DNA from: Lytechinus variegatus
Taxonomy: Eukaryota; Echinodermata; Echinoidea; Temnopleuroida; Toxopneustidae
Length of the DNA stretch: 64,000 bases
Reading direction: 5' to 3'
Assembly (NCBI RefSeq): GCF_018143015.1
Contig: NC_054741.1
Coordinates: 53,273,048-53,337,047, forward strand
Each line of letters opens with the position of its first letter. The stretch's first letter is position 1. A program made the translations under genes and the position numbers. The notes below the pieces were generated by a model, which did not search any database, was not told the DNA's origin, and saw only the letters and a program-made list of their open reading frames with translations. Below, piece by piece: positions 21,601 to 36,600 of this stretch.

Positions 21601-24600
21601 ATTGGGGTGTTGCCTGACATAGCGGATGATATCTTTGAGCGATTGGATGAGAGCGATGATGTACTCCAGTTGAAATGCTACACTATGTAACATCCTCCAT
21701 GTATCACAAAGATAGTCTGCATTCTGTTTGAAAGTATGATTGAAATCATCAAATCAGCAGGTTTGATCAAAATTTGACAAACAATGAGCATGGCATGAAC
21801 ATTTACATTAAAGAAAATAGAGAGATGCCTAATATAAGCCCTAGAGCGGACAACAAGCAATGCAATATGAAATTTCTACAGTGTTCAGGTTCAAAAATGA
21901 AAAAAAAAGGAAATGCAAATAACATGAATAAACTGTATGATGGCCTATGGGAATAGCATAACAAACCATTATCCCAAATGGAAATTAGACAAATTTGAAA
22001 TTAGACCAAGTGGCATTGTAGACGAAATGAATGTTAAACTATCTGGAAATTAGACCAAGTGGAAGTAAGCCAAAATGGACATTCGACCAACTGCACATTT
22101 AGACCGATTGCAACATAGACCAAGTGAGGATTAGACGAACTGGTATTAGACCAACTAGTATTAGACTAACTGACAATTAGACGAACTAGTTCTAGACCAA
22201 ATGCAATTAGACCAAGTAACAATAAAATACATTAGACGAAATGAAGACTAGACCAAATGAAAATTGAACCAAGTGACGATTAGCCCAACTTTTGGCTGCT
22301 TGGGTGACCAAGTTTACTAATACTTTTACAAAACAATTCAATTTGAAGTGAAAATTTTTAAAACTTCTATACTAAAATTAATATACTTAAAAAAGTTACA
22401 ACACTAATTTAAAAGTTACTATACTAAGGAACAGTTTGGGCTGAAGAGAAACTATGATAGTAGATAAACAAGCATCGATAACATGAAACAGGATATCAAA
22501 TTTGGTGACTTATAATTCAATTAATAGTTGATGTTGAATTATTCAATGAAGTAAAATTCATCACCAGCAGTTAATCACACTTGTGTGATAGAGATCATGC
22601 ACCTCATTCAGCTGTTACAGAGGTCCAACAATTTCCACCCAAGCCGCAAGCGGGATGTTTATATTTAAGTCACATTAATCGAGATGCTTTCAAACTAGAT
22701 CTAGACCAATAAGATTCAAAGAAGTCCAATGCAGGTTGAAGTCTCAGTTTAACAGAGCTGCAAATCTTTACTGTCAAAAATCCTATTCTTTATTCCCTTA
22801 TATCATATTTTTAAGCCTAAATTCTTTGTTTTTAATTTTGAAAAACATACCAAAAAAAAATCATTCTGACATGTTAAAGTTTAAAAAATCCTATTTCTAG
22901 GGGGAAAATCTAGGCTATTCAAAGTCAATTTCCCCTAAAAATTCCTACTAAATAGGATATTGCCAGTTCTGCTTCAACATATTGATTTCTGATCGGGGCT
23001 GCTGGGTTTCCAGGCAGTATGAAATGAGTTAAAGAGCATGAAGTATCACCTTGTTAATGAGTGCCTTGGTCAGTAGTAACATGTGAACCTCCATCAGGTT
23101 CTGTTGCTTCAAGGATGTCTTGATAGATTCATCAATGGAGTGGTTGACAGCAGCCGTATTGGATGCACTCAGGGGATTCCCCAACGTTGATACCCCGCTC
23201 TGCTGGTAGTGATTTACCGCCTGAATATCAAGGATGAAAAATAGCTTCCAATATTAAAATTCTAAAAAAAAGGGAGTTGGAGGGATGAGATTCTAAAGAA
23301 CTAAGATTTTCCATATCAGGGCCCTTTTTGGCTGTGTATTTCAGCAGAAGTCCCATTTAGCGTCTTCTCTCCTGATCTTTTGAATTTTAGTCTAAATATA
23401 TAAATAAAGGGGGGATTAGAAGAGAAAAAACACCGACTTGTATTCTTGTCAACAGAAGCAACCAAGGGAGGCTCTGCTTTGTTTCAATAATGATTAAAAA
23501 AATAAACGTATGGGAGTAGAAAGTTTAATCCTATACTTTCTATTTCTTGAAAATTATTATGATTATCAACAATTCACTTATTCTTATTATGTATACATAT
23601 AATTTCTTTTTGTGAAGGGGATTTGAAGGTGGATAATAACACAAAGGCTCACAATTACTCATTAAATAGCAAAGTTCAATCAATATTATTGTTGCATGAG
23701 CAATTGTTCAACACACCAATGCAAGAACCTATTGGTCTTCATATTTGTGATTGATCACAAACATTTGTGTTACAGGGCCAAGGTTGCTAAATAAAGAGAC
23801 CTTTACCGTAAAATGCATATTTGCGCAGCAGCAGTCAACTTCCCTACCGTACGTACCAGTGGTCATTATAAATTAAGAGACACAATGAAAATCAGCAGAA
23901 ATCAGATGTTGAGTATCAAATAGTCTCTCAAGTAGATCTACATGTATACCTTTATATTTTTAATTTGACACAATATTCAAGCATTTTAAGATCAATAAAC
24001 TTTTAGCTACAAACAACTGCCTTGAGCTTTGCATGACTATCACCCGATTGAAAATGTACATCTGGACCCCATCTTACAAAGAGTTATGATTGATCTGATC
24101 ATCTCAAACTTTATGGAAATCCAACAATATATTTTTTTTTCCTGGAAATTTGAATGATGTCTTTTCTCAACAAAGGGAAGCACACTGAATTTTCAAGAAA
24201 ACAATGAATGTATGCATATACATCACATCTAGAAAATATTTTGAACAAACATTAATTTAATATGTTGACGTTGCTGGCTTTCCATAGTTGTGGTTGATTG
24301 AATCAATCGCAACTCTTTGTAAGATGGGCACCAGTGCAGTACAGATTCAAGAAACTCACAGTTTAAGAACAAACATAGTACTAATTACAAGTGAGAGGGT
24401 GAAAGGTGTGTATGGGGGGTGCACAATGAACTAACCTCGTCTTGAGATAAGAAGACATTCTGGTACAGATCGACTGGATTGTTTGGGAAGTAAGCTTGAT
24501 GTCTATGAGAAAATCATATTGAAATACAGAAAAAAAATCAACACATAACATATTAAACTGAACAATTATTGTGGCTAGGGAAAGAACTACTAACCCCCTA

Positions 24601-27600
24601 TGATTTAAATACTGAGTAGGGCAAAAAAAAATACTGTATCAAACGGAATCATCATTTTGGTATGGTGTAGTGGCTTCAGAAAACTACTTCATGAATTACA
24701 TGTATTAAGCGATTTAAAAAGTTATTTCCCCAAATTTCTATTGAGATACAAAGTGTTATTATGCTATTGCCTATATGTTGGGTACATATATTTGACTGAA
24801 GAACAAGTCAGTCTCATTTGTAGTAAATGTTCAAAAGGAGCTGTCATGGAGGGAGTTAACACCCTTGTGACGAAAATTGTATGGTCCAAATAAGTTCCAA
24901 ACATCTCAGAATTTTCTGAGAAACAAAGCTGTGTAAAGTCTTCCAACAGAGGATACCATGTGTGTCATTGACAGACTTGAAACATTTGGGATCTATAGGC
25001 CGAAATTCACAAATGTGGTTTTGAAAAATTGATGTCTGTTGCCATGGTTAAGTCTGCTATCTTATTCATGAGTCCACTGTTTGAAGAGTGGACTCATTAA
25101 TTCAAAATAGTACTTAACTATGGCAACACGTGTCAATTTTTACGCACTGTGACCTCAGCTGGACATTTTTTTAAATCAATGTGGTGAATAAGCATAATTT
25201 ATTCAAAAAATCTGCATAAACCATGGGTTTTCCTGATGGTTATCAAAACCACCTTGGTGAATTCTGACCATATAGTGAAAGTAAATGAAACTCAACATTC
25301 AACAAGTGTATAACTTACTTATCTTCAGCATGGTCTATGTAGTTGTAGTGCATCATGTAGTACTTATGAACCTCAACATATCGCCATCCCACAGCATAGT
25401 ATAGCTGAGAGGGAATAAAACAAAAAACAGGTTGTCAGATAACATAAATCATAACCTTGCATGATATGTAGACCCCAAATAGGGACTTTGGCCCGTATTC
25501 TGATAGCAGGTTTAACTTAAACTCAGGTTTAAAGTTGTGGTTTAAGTATGGATAGCCAATTGTTACATAAATCACTAACAGTAGTGATATCATACTTCAG
25601 CTCATTTAGCTCTCAAATCATTCATAATTGTCTAGGTAGTATAAATTGTCTTCACCATCGATGAATCAGGAAAGAGCAGAGCAAACATAAGAAACATACA
25701 ACTTAATAAAAATTTTGATACTTTTGGCTTCCCCATACTTAAATCACAACTTTAAACCTGAGTTTAAGTTAAACCTGACTTCAGAATACGGGCCTTTGAG
25801 TTTTGGAAAAGAGAAAAATAAGAAAGCTGTTGACAGTATAATTGTCACTTCTAATTAAGATTAAATTAGTACTCCAAAGAACGTCATGTATAAATCTGAA
25901 CATTACTTAATCAATCCTATTAAAATTTGAAATTTCATTCTCATGTCATTACCTTCACATATATTGGCTTTCTCCGAGATGTAGCATCAATGAGGACTTT
26001 TTCAGCACCAGTTTGGTCTTCCTCTAACTGGTCTTGGTCCAGGACTGGTCTATGATCTACAAACAGTCCCATGATGACGTACTTTTCAGTGCTGCATAGG
26101 TCTGCCACATGGTCATATACTGCAAGTTTAAGAACTCGTTATGAAACAGTGCTCAGAAAATTCAGATCCAAAGTCAATACCGTATGTGGTATGAAACGAG
26201 AGTTTGTACAGTTTACATGGCGTTGTTATGCTTGATTTATTGTGTACATTAAGAAAGAGTCCAATAATGAACATGCCTTTTGTCACTCGGCCATAAATAC
26301 TTGGGTTACAGAATTTATGAGCCCACTGGTTCAAAGTTACAATGTATATATAAGACATTACTGGTAAGCTTTTGGAAACCATTACCACGTATCATACTGG
26401 ATGGATAAAGGATTTAGGTTTCTTTGTAAAAGTTCTTAACTGTCATCATCTCTAAGTTGAGTCTATTCTTTTGAAAGGCATATCTTGATTTTAATACTGG
26501 ATCTGTTTTTATCTTTGCATGTGCATGGCTTCCACACATATTTGAGGTATTTATGGCAAGAGTCTTCTCTCTACAATGTAGACTAGATATAAAATCATCT
26601 TGGTGCTGTTTCTTAAAAATCACCTTTTAAATTTATTTATACTAATTTGTGTTTAGCCACTAATGGGGCGTTGCAAGAAACTTGCGATCAATTGCAAGTC
26701 TATTTTCGTTCCCGAAATCAAGCATATGCCGTGCAATTGATTGCTCATCTGCTCCATGAAGCAATGGGTGTTATCGGATTTGCTACAATTAAAAGTGATC
26801 GATCAAATGTAAAATTGCAACAGGATATTTGCGATTGATTGCAAATATTTTCTTGCAACACCCCCTAAGTCACCTAACTAAAAGCCAGAGGTGCGTCATC
26901 CATGCAGGAATCCTCCAAGCATTTTCCATCGCCAATCCTCACATTTCTTCATATACAAAAAAACTTGTAAATGCAGAAAAGCTGTAGAGAAACCTGCTTG
27001 GTGCCCGTATAATACAATTCCTGCTAGTAAAACATGTGGCACAGATATTTCATAACATGCCTCATTGGGAAATACATAGTACTAAATACATGTACCTCAA
27101 AGGAGTATCATTGAGCAATCAATGTTAAGAATAAGAAAAGGCTCTGTACCTAGTTTTGCGAAGAGTTCAATGGCTCCTTTGTCCCCGTTGATGGGTCCTC
27201 TGATGTAATAATGCTCATGAAGCTCTAGATAGGGAAGATAGGGCATCACACGGCCATACAGAGGGGAGTGACCACTTATCGCTTGACCACTGGTCAACTG
27301 CAAAGGACAAAGAATATCCATGATGGATTGGTCATGGATAAAGATATTATCATTTTTTTTTATTTGCAAAGGGTAGCTACATTAATAAGCAGGAGTACTT
27401 TTTTTTTTTGGGGGGGGCTGTATACAACTATGACATTTCTTAACAATACAGAAAAAGTGGAAAACACCATTAAATAATAGGAATATAAAAATCAAAGGGT
27501 GTAAAATAAGAGAAAAAAATAAATTAAGCCCAGTAAAATGGTATAACATAAAATACAACAGACAATGTTACTACTGCAAAACCTGCAGAGGTTATTCTAC

Positions 27601-30600
27601 AGAAGTTATTCAACAAATATAAACCAATCATCCCTGCCAGTCGATCGGGGGGTGTGGTTTCACAAAGATGAAGTGCGACTTAGTCGCTCTTAGTGCCGAT
27701 ACATACATGATATTAAACTCGCAATCTCGTTGAATTATGTGCAAAAGCAGGCATGGCCTCTAAGCCTGATTTCACCAATGCGATGATGACCGTCATATTG
27801 CACACAACTGTGAACTTAACCCTAATTAGACTGGGCTATATCAACGCCTAGAAAGTTTTCAACATTTCATTTATATTTCCTTGTTGTTTATCCTTTTTGT
27901 GTTTTGTTTTTTCAATGGAACTTTATTTTGCCCATAAAAAATATAAAATTAATTGACTTTTAATAAGTAAAAGGAAAAATAAAATGAATTTTGGCTAAAA
28001 ACACTATTTGCATTGGAATTGTACACAATTTAATGTTTTTGAGCAATTTTTGGTCTGCATGCACTTAAAAAATGTTGCGTAATTTCGGAACCGCGTACCT
28101 AGGGGTCGCAATTTTGGTCTCAAAAGTTGTGGGAGATTTGCAAGTAAAAAGACAGCGAGTGACACATTTTTTTTGCGTGGCGGATATATCACGAAAAATG
28201 TTGAGGGGGCCCCCCAGTCTTCTTAAGGTTAAGTGCTTTTCTAAATCACACTTAACACTTTGTGAAACACCCGTCTCATAACGCAGTGGCTGATTTTAGA
28301 TTCACAGTAGTATTAATATAGTCAATTTGCACCAGAATGCTAGTGTCAAAGGTCGGTTGTGTGCGGGGAGGTTGGGTATGAATGAGAGGAGCACTACATA
28401 CCTGATACTGTCCTTTGTGGCTGACCACATCTTGGTTGGCCATCAGGTTAGCAAGAACTGAAATCTTCTTGAAGCTCTGGGGCATGACGGCCGACAGAGC
28501 AGAAGACAATCCAAACCCACCACACTCCTCCATGGTAAAAACATAATTGGAGCGATCTACAAGTCTTGACTGACGATGTACCAGTCTGGCTTGCAGTTTA
28601 GCATCTGCTTCTCTCCATAGTTCCATTCTACAAGATTAAGAAGGCATATAGATTATTTTTCTTGCCAAACATGTCTCCCTTCAATAAAATGAATATCTAT
28701 CACATAGTATCTAAATAAAAATGTAATTTATCTGAAAATCCGCAGATATAAAACATTAGCATGAGTGCCTAAATACAATATAGATTTAGTTTGGCTGCAT
28801 CTAACCATCAGCCTGGCCGCTATTCCTCTCTAATAATGTCCAAAACATAAAAACTATTTTGCATATTACCTGTCTCTCCTGAATATAATATTCTCAAATA
28901 TACACTGACCCTAATCCATATACTGGGCTGTGTCAAGAGTATAGTAATTAATTGGAAGTTAAAAGATTATGGTTAAAAGGTCCTCAATTTCAAGAATTTG
29001 AGTGGAAAAGAACAATTTGTCATAGATTGACAGCAAATTTATGCAATAGGACTACAATATTTCCATCTCTGGCTGTACCCTACCCTAAGCCTGACCACTA
29101 ATCCTCTCTGATTATGAACAAATCATGCAAATAAATTCGGAAAATTAAAGATAATGATAGTAATAATGATATAATAATGGTAATTATTGTGCTTCATCTG
29201 TTAACAGTATCAATGAGCTAAGGATTAAGCTTAACTTTGGGGCAACCTAAACCTAACCATACTCCTTATTGTACCTACTTGAATGCTGCCTGTCTGAGTT
29301 TAGTGATTAGTCTTGGGTAAGGATTCGGTGGTAGATGATCTCCGTTGATCAGATCCATGAGATAACCTCTCCAAACTTGATCCATCCGTACATCTATCAG
29401 ATACTACAACAAAATCAGTTGATGATAAGAACAATGCATTAACCTCAAATAGTGTAATTTCAAAGAAGATAATAATAATCCATCCAAATGCAATGTTTCC
29501 CAACATTTCATAAACACACTTCAGACCAAAACTTGATAATAAACAAGATTTTATGTACCACTCTAATATAAATTGTGTTTATAGCTAAAATTCACAATCA
29601 TTATTTCATACTTTTACCGCTCACAAACATGTCTTTCAGGTTTTTTATGACCAAAATACAGAAGAAATGTAAAAAACAATAAAAATGCAAGAAAAATGTT
29701 TATAATGATTTCCTTTTTCAAGATCAGAACTTCACAAAGTGCCTCTCATTCTAAACAAAACTTAAGAGGTTTGATGGCTATAGTTAATTTGATTTTATGT
29801 ATAAACTAGCATAATTACTGAGTTAAGACATTTACAGGAGACTTTACAATTGTAGATTACGTTGTGGAGGACTCGGAAGGCAATTTCGTTGCAAATATGT
29901 GGTGGGTGGCCGAGATCGTTAGAAAGGGGGATCTGTCTCCTGGCTGTAAGATGATTCTAAGGGTTAAGAAACATTGAAAGCATTGTATAGTACATACCTG
30001 CATCAGCACTCCTTCAGTTGCCATGACAACGGGATGCATACTGGACTGAACCGACCACTCCACATTCACATCTACATTATGGAGATAATAAAAACTGCAT
30101 GGGGAGTGTTTAATGAAGCATCATGCTATTGATTTACATTTACGATTTTGTTTTGATCCAATCAGGCAATTAGGAATTCAGTATTCAGTGAAATCATTTA
30201 CTATTTGAAGAGTTTGGTTGCAAAAGGGGTTAGGAACCATGTTTTTATTCTCACTTATTGCAATATTCATATAAGAAACTAAATTGTCATGATGTACTAC
30301 CCTATCATGTGAACATAAAATTGGGTATAAAAAAATTCTACCCGTCTTCAATTTTTTCTATATTCATCTTTTTAAAAATTATTATTGTGGACCTAACCCC
30401 TTTTGCAAGCAAACTAAAATGAATCCAATCTCTTCTGATTAAAAAAAAAAATTCTTTGCCACCTTTATTCACGTTTTCATGTGAATTTCAAATTCATGAA
30501 ATGTTACCTGATTTGTATTGTTGGCTTTCCATAAGTCCAAATAAGTGAATGGTATTGAATAAGAAAGACACCTCACACTGCATTTATTACTTGAAAAGTG

Positions 30601-33600
30601 TTCATAAGATTTGGATAAACCACTAGCCGACATCTTTTTTGTTGTTGGTGCTTTATAGTAAAGGGGCAGCTCCAATATAACAGTTTTCTTGTAATTTTTC
30701 AGTACACTAAAAAAGTGAAATCAATACATGACTTCTTCCTTAAACTTCACACAACAAAAAACTCTATATTGTGAAAAATCATTTACAAAATGACATGAAA
30801 CACTTTTTAGCTATTTTTTTGTCATATGTATTTTGATTATGGAGAAGGGAAAAAATCATTAGACGAGAATTCTTGTAAAGACAAACCCATAAACTGTTAT
30901 ATTTGCAAGTTCATGGTACAGAGTAAGACAATGAACATTCATGAGGATTGTTTTCAGAATAACGATAGTGATATTCTTACATAAATTCCTCTGTTGGCTG
31001 ATGGAGTTAGCCTCTACCCCATGCTTGAGAATGACTGCTGGCTTACGAGGTACAACCTTTGCTCCCTGACAAGAAGGAATAGGAGAATATACTCATGAAT
31101 GGTACAGAACTGGTAATCATGATATCGATGCTGGCTATCATACTGATAATAATGGTGATGGAGATGATGTTGATGTCTGATGATGATGATATTGATGATG
31201 GCAGTGATGATGATGATGAAGTTTGATGGTGGCAGTGATGATGATGATGAAGATTGATGGTGTTGTTGATGAAGACGATATTGATTACAATGACAATACT
31301 TAAAATGAAAACAAAGATGATCATGCTGGTGAAAACAAGGATATTGTTAGTGCTGATAATGAAGTAAATGAAGGTGATGATGACATATTGAAATGGTAAA
31401 AATAATAACAGTGATTGTGGTAGTAATGATGGTGGAAGAGGTGACGATGGCAGTGACTGTGGCAGTGATACTGATAAAGAAGATGTTAATAATAATAATG
31501 CTACTGACGATGATGATTCATGGATTTCAAATGTTGACAAATTCAACAAAATCTCACCAAACTTCATCAAACCTAATCCTTCTCTATACATTTTTCTCCT
31601 TCTATTTGTTATGATTATTTTCACAATTTTATACTCCTCCAGGATGCTTGCTAGTTACCGTGGAATCATACCTTACCTTCTTTTTGTTGTTAGCCTCTGG
31701 AATGCTCTTGTCCCGGATCTGTATGCAAGGCACGCTGTCAGGGTATTTCTCTCTGTAATCACTGAGCAATTTCTAGAAAAAAAAATGATTGTTTTCTTGG
31801 TAGCAAAATGTATTTGATTAGAAATTAAGTGTGATGTTTTCCACCTTAAATATAAAGGTACATATGTGAAATCACCAAAGATTCCACTCACTTTCCCTTC
31901 ATTTAACTATCATTAACAGTATGAGTAACACATCACAGTATTATACTTTACTATGTTTGATACTCACTAGGGTGTCATACTAGAAACTAAATTCATAAGT
32001 AAGTAGGTCGCATGAATATTATTAAAAATATAACTTTACAGTACCAAAAACTTGAAAGTATCATTATCCTAAGTGAAATTCGGGAAGGTTAAGTGGAATC
32101 TTAACACAATAATGAAACAAAAGAATGAAGACTTGATTTCTACATTCGCAATACAGCCAGGTACATGTAAACCACAGCAGATGTAGTGGAGCGTTGTGGC
32201 CCAGTGGATAGGTCTTCTGACTTTGATACAGAGGGTTGTGGGTTCGATTCCCAGCCATGGCGTAATTTCCTTCAGCAAGAAATTTATCCAATTGTGCTGC
32301 ACTCGACCCAGGTGAGGTGCATGGGTACCTGGCAGGATTAATTCCTTGAATGCATGGGTGCTGAAAGGCAGCTCGAGCTTAAGCCGGGGTAATAATAATA
32401 ACAACACGCGCCTCGGAATGGAATATTTCTAGATAGATGGCGCTATATAAATGCCTATTATTATTATTATTTATAAGAAGTGATGTATGCTGGTGAAGAG
32501 TTTTTCATCCATTGCTGTGTAAATGAAATAAAATAAAAACTACTCAAGAGTCAAAGACAATAATGATATCATCTGCTCCAGTATGATTCCTTCCTGGGCC
32601 CCGTCTTATGAAGAGTTGTGATTGATCCTATCAATCGCAAGTATGGATGGCCAGTAACAACTATTATGCATGTTTGTTCAAAATATTTTCCAGCTATGAT
32701 GTACATGTATATTCATGCATTCATTGTTTTACTAAAAAAATCACTGTACTTCTCTTTGTTTACAAAGGGCATTGTGCAAAGTTCCTGTAGAGGAATTTAT
32801 GACACTGATGGATTCCCATAGAGTTACAATTTCCATAGTGTTAAGATTGATTGGATAAACTGTAATTCTTTGAAAGACAGAGCCCTTGCGCCCATTTTAC
32901 AAACAGTTGCGAGTGATCCGATCAATCACAACTATGGAAAGCCAGCAAAGTCAACATATAAAATTCATGTTTGTTCAAAAGATTTTCTAAAAATGAATGT
33001 ATATCCATAATTCATTGATTTCTTGACAATCTGGTGTGTTTTCCTTTGTTTACTACGGAAATTTTGCAAAGTTCCTGTAGAAAAAATTATGATACTGATG
33101 GATTTCCATAGAGTTATGATTGACTGGATCAATCATAACTCTTTGAAAGACGGAACCCTGGAGTACATTTCAATAGTAATGAAGAGCGATTTGAAGGTCT
33201 GCTACCCAGCCATAATTCCAGCGCTGCTTATATATCATGTAAACAGAAATAATAGTTTAATTCTAGTCTAAGAAATATGCATTATTAAAAATACAGCCGA
33301 AAAGTAATGAGACAAAAAATAACAACCAAATATGTCCCTATTTCATTTTTACAAATATGATAACTTATACCCCTCCATACCACCCCTCACCAGCCTGCAA
33401 ACAATGTAAAAAGAAAAACATTTTCCAGAACATTCACTACATGCGGAAAAAGGACAGCCTTGTTCTTTCCACACCATATTTTTTTCATGACTGTGCCCTT
33501 GAGCCCAATCTGACCGATACATTTAATGCATTATATTCCACACATAACTGACCATTTTAAATCACAATTCAATATTTGTGAAAAACATGATTTACCTTGA

Positions 33601-36600
33601 TATTGAGGTGCTTGAGATAGGCCAGGCCATCTTCATTTAAACCAAGTTGAAGAGCCAAACAGCTGAGGTCTAGCTCCACCAACTGAACTGCAGTCTAACA
33701 TACAGGAATGAATAAAGAATCTATGTCAATCATTTACAAACTAATACCACTAAAGGCCATCACACACTTTATAAATAGTCTATAATCCAACTTTGGAACT
33801 GATGAAATTTTGAATACTTTCTGAACATACAAACAAATATAATTGCCTTGTTTGAGGGTCACAATAACTACACAAATACTTTGGTCAACTGGAACACTTT
33901 AGTCTGGAGTATATGCCAAAATGTTTGAACTGAAAATCAATTACATATATATAATACATTTATATGATTTTTTTTAAATTCCATATAATGTACATTTAAA
34001 ATATTCAAGACCAGCAAACAAAGTGGAACCTTTCAAAGTTCTTGAAGTGGTATCTCTATGGATTGTAAATCTGACCTGGATTTCCATCGGAAGGATTACA
34101 ACCCTTGATCCTTTGTCATCTCTCTGTACTCTGGTCATTCTGTCCAGTTTCAGCTTGAGGAAATCATATGCTGCAGCTTGATCTGAACTTCGTTCATGTC
34201 TGCGATAGTAACCATAATGAAATAATTCTTCAGCCAAAAACCTCCAGAGAAAACTACACTTGCATCCTCATGAAAGTTTTCAGGTGACTTTCCACTTGGT
34301 ATAACCCTGAACTGTTTTATGGTGGATTTCTGGGGGGTGTTTCACAAAGAATCAACTGGTTTCCTATCTGAGAACAGTCTCGAGGTGTCCTGAGACTGGT
34401 TTCCATAAGGTTGACCTAAATTTTCAACCCCCTATTACACCAGAATCATAAGGAGTCTTGGGGCGCCCGAGACAGCTTTCTGTGTATTTCCACCAAATTA
34501 AGAACACTGTCAAAGATCAGATAGGTTTGGGAGAAGGCAAAGCTTGCATTCTGTTTGTTGTTTGGATAATTGTTCCACTAGTAGCGCATCAAGCAAATCT
34601 GTCTCGGAACAGTCTCAGGCAGGTTTGCATTTACACCAAATCCAAAGCAGTCTTGGGGAGCCCCAAGACCGGTCTCAGAACACGTCGAGAGGTGGTCCAA
34701 GATAGGTTTGCTCAGAAGGGGTCTCAGGTAGGTTTGTGCATTTACACCTGACTACAAATCTGCAAGAGACTGGTCTCGGGGCGCCCGAGACTACTACGGA
34801 AATTTGGTGTAACAGGGTCTTAGTGTGACCCCCAAGTCATGCTTTATTGCACACATAGTATCTAAGCGCAATCTCATTGATTGATATGCAGTAGTCAGCA
34901 TTTCCTTATCATGTGATTTGACCAAGAAGCGTTTTTACCGTATGCAGTTGGATCTTAATCTTTATGAAACACCCCCTTGGGCCCGTTGCATAAAACTTTT
35001 TACCTGAGAAAACTCTGGTTGTTTTTACCGGAGTTTTTGCCCTGTGTTAAAGTCAATGGCAGAAATCAGACTAACCTTATTTTTCAGTTTTTACCAGAGT
35101 TTTCTCAGGTTAAAAGTTTTATGCAACAGGCCCCTGGTCTCATAATCCAATATTGTCTACGGCCAATTTGACATTTGAGTTAAGTCAAGTCCATTTTCTC
35201 ACATAATGTAACTATTTGGTATAGGTAATCTATTTAGGCTTTGTCTAAATTCACAAAACAGCCAGGTAAACCACAGCAGATATAGTGGAATGTAGACCAC
35301 TCGAGAATCAGAACAAGTGGAATGCCTCTGGCCGTCTCACCTGCATCACGCGGTTCAATATAGCAGCAGTGCTGACTTTGAATACTACTCTAACTCGCAC
35401 AAGATGTTCAGTGATACATGGTTACTCTTATGTCCACTTTTTATGAACTAGACCAATAAACTTACAGAGATATGATGGTTATTCAACAAAAAACCCCAAC
35501 ATGGCCAAAGTTCATTGACCTTACATGACCTTTGACCTTAATCATGTGACCTGAAACTTGAATAGGATGTTCAGTGATACTTGATTACTCTTATGTACAA
35601 GTTTCATGAATCAGATCCATAAACTTTCAAAGTTATGATGGTAATTCAACAGATACACCCAATTCGGCCAAAGTTCATTGACCTTTGACCTTGGTCATGT
35701 GACCTGAAACGCGCACAGGATGTTCAGTGATACTTGATTACTCTAATGTCCAAGTTTATTTAACTAGACCAATAAACTTTCAAAGTTATGATGGTAATTC
35801 AACAGATACCCCCGATTCGGCCAAAGTTCATTGACCCTAAATGACCTTTGACCTTAATCATGAGACCCGAAACTTGCACAAAATTTTCAGTGATGCTTGA
35901 TTACTATTATGTCCAAGTTTCATGAATCAGATCCATAAACTTTCAAAGTTATGATGGGAATTCAACAGATATCCCCAATTCGGCCAACGTTCATTGACCC
36001 TAAATGACCTTTGACCTTGGTCATGTGACGTGAAACTCATGCAGGATGTTCAGTGATACTTGATTAACCTTATGTCCAAGTTTCATGAACTAGGTCCATA
36101 TATTTTCTAAGTTATGATGACATTTCAAAAACTTAACCTCAGGTTAAGATTTCGATGTTGAATCCTCCAACATGGTCTAAGTTCATTGACCCTAAATGAC
36201 CTTTGACCTTGGTCATGTGACATGAAACTCTAATAGGATCTTCAGTAATACTTGATTAACCTTATGGCCAAGTTTTATTAACTAGGTCCATATACTTTCT
36301 AAGTTATGACGTCATTTCAAAAACTTAACCTCAGGTTAAGATTTGATGTTGACGCCGCCGCCGCCGTCGGAAAAGCGGCGCCTATAGTCTCACTTTGCTT
36401 CGCAGGTGAGACAAAAAATGAAAATTTAGGGTTTTTTATGCAAAATACTCAGCTGTCAAGCGCTGAATATGCATGAAACTTACATTGTTGTACTGTGTAG
36501 CTTACATATTTCACTTTTAGCTCTGGTCGAGGTATTTAAATTAACAAGATCGTCCCCCTGAAATCCATATGAAAAAGGCAGAGTAAGCAAATAATCACTG

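Larger units (their letters stand above)
35313..36412 (+). mobile_element. Dispersed element with six tandem ~163-bp units (copy B)
   Basis: It starts ACAAGTGGAATGCCTCTGG then CCGTCTCACCTGCATCACG, and ends with TATAGTCTCACTTTGCTTCG then CAGGTGAGAC. Within it the word GATGTTCAGTGATAC (with small changes) recurs at about 35403, 35566, 35719, 35882, 36045 and 36237, so units of 153-192 bp are repeated. Each unit also carries CCAAAGTTCATTGACC and a TGACCTTTGACCT box. Copy A at 514-904 is a short inverted relative, and an end fragment lies near 46755-46795. No protein is encoded. Confidence 0.8.

Noticed and set aside
28276-28626. Separate small gene starting at the Met at 28624-28626
   Set aside because: The frame is exon 20 of the minus-strand gene, with an acceptor one base upstream of that Met and in-phase neighbours.
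31043-31624. 193-codon minus-strand frame as a gene
   Set aside because: It is exon 17 readthrough plus the ATC array and intron sequence. The exon model uses only 30981-31065 of this region.
32190-32262. Working tRNA gene
   Set aside because: Box A and box B are present, but no full cloverleaf can be formed and a SINE body with an ATT tail follows.
35313-36412. CRISPR-like array
   Set aside because: The repeated units are about 163 bp and conserved throughout, without short repeats and unique spacers, and the context is an animal genome.
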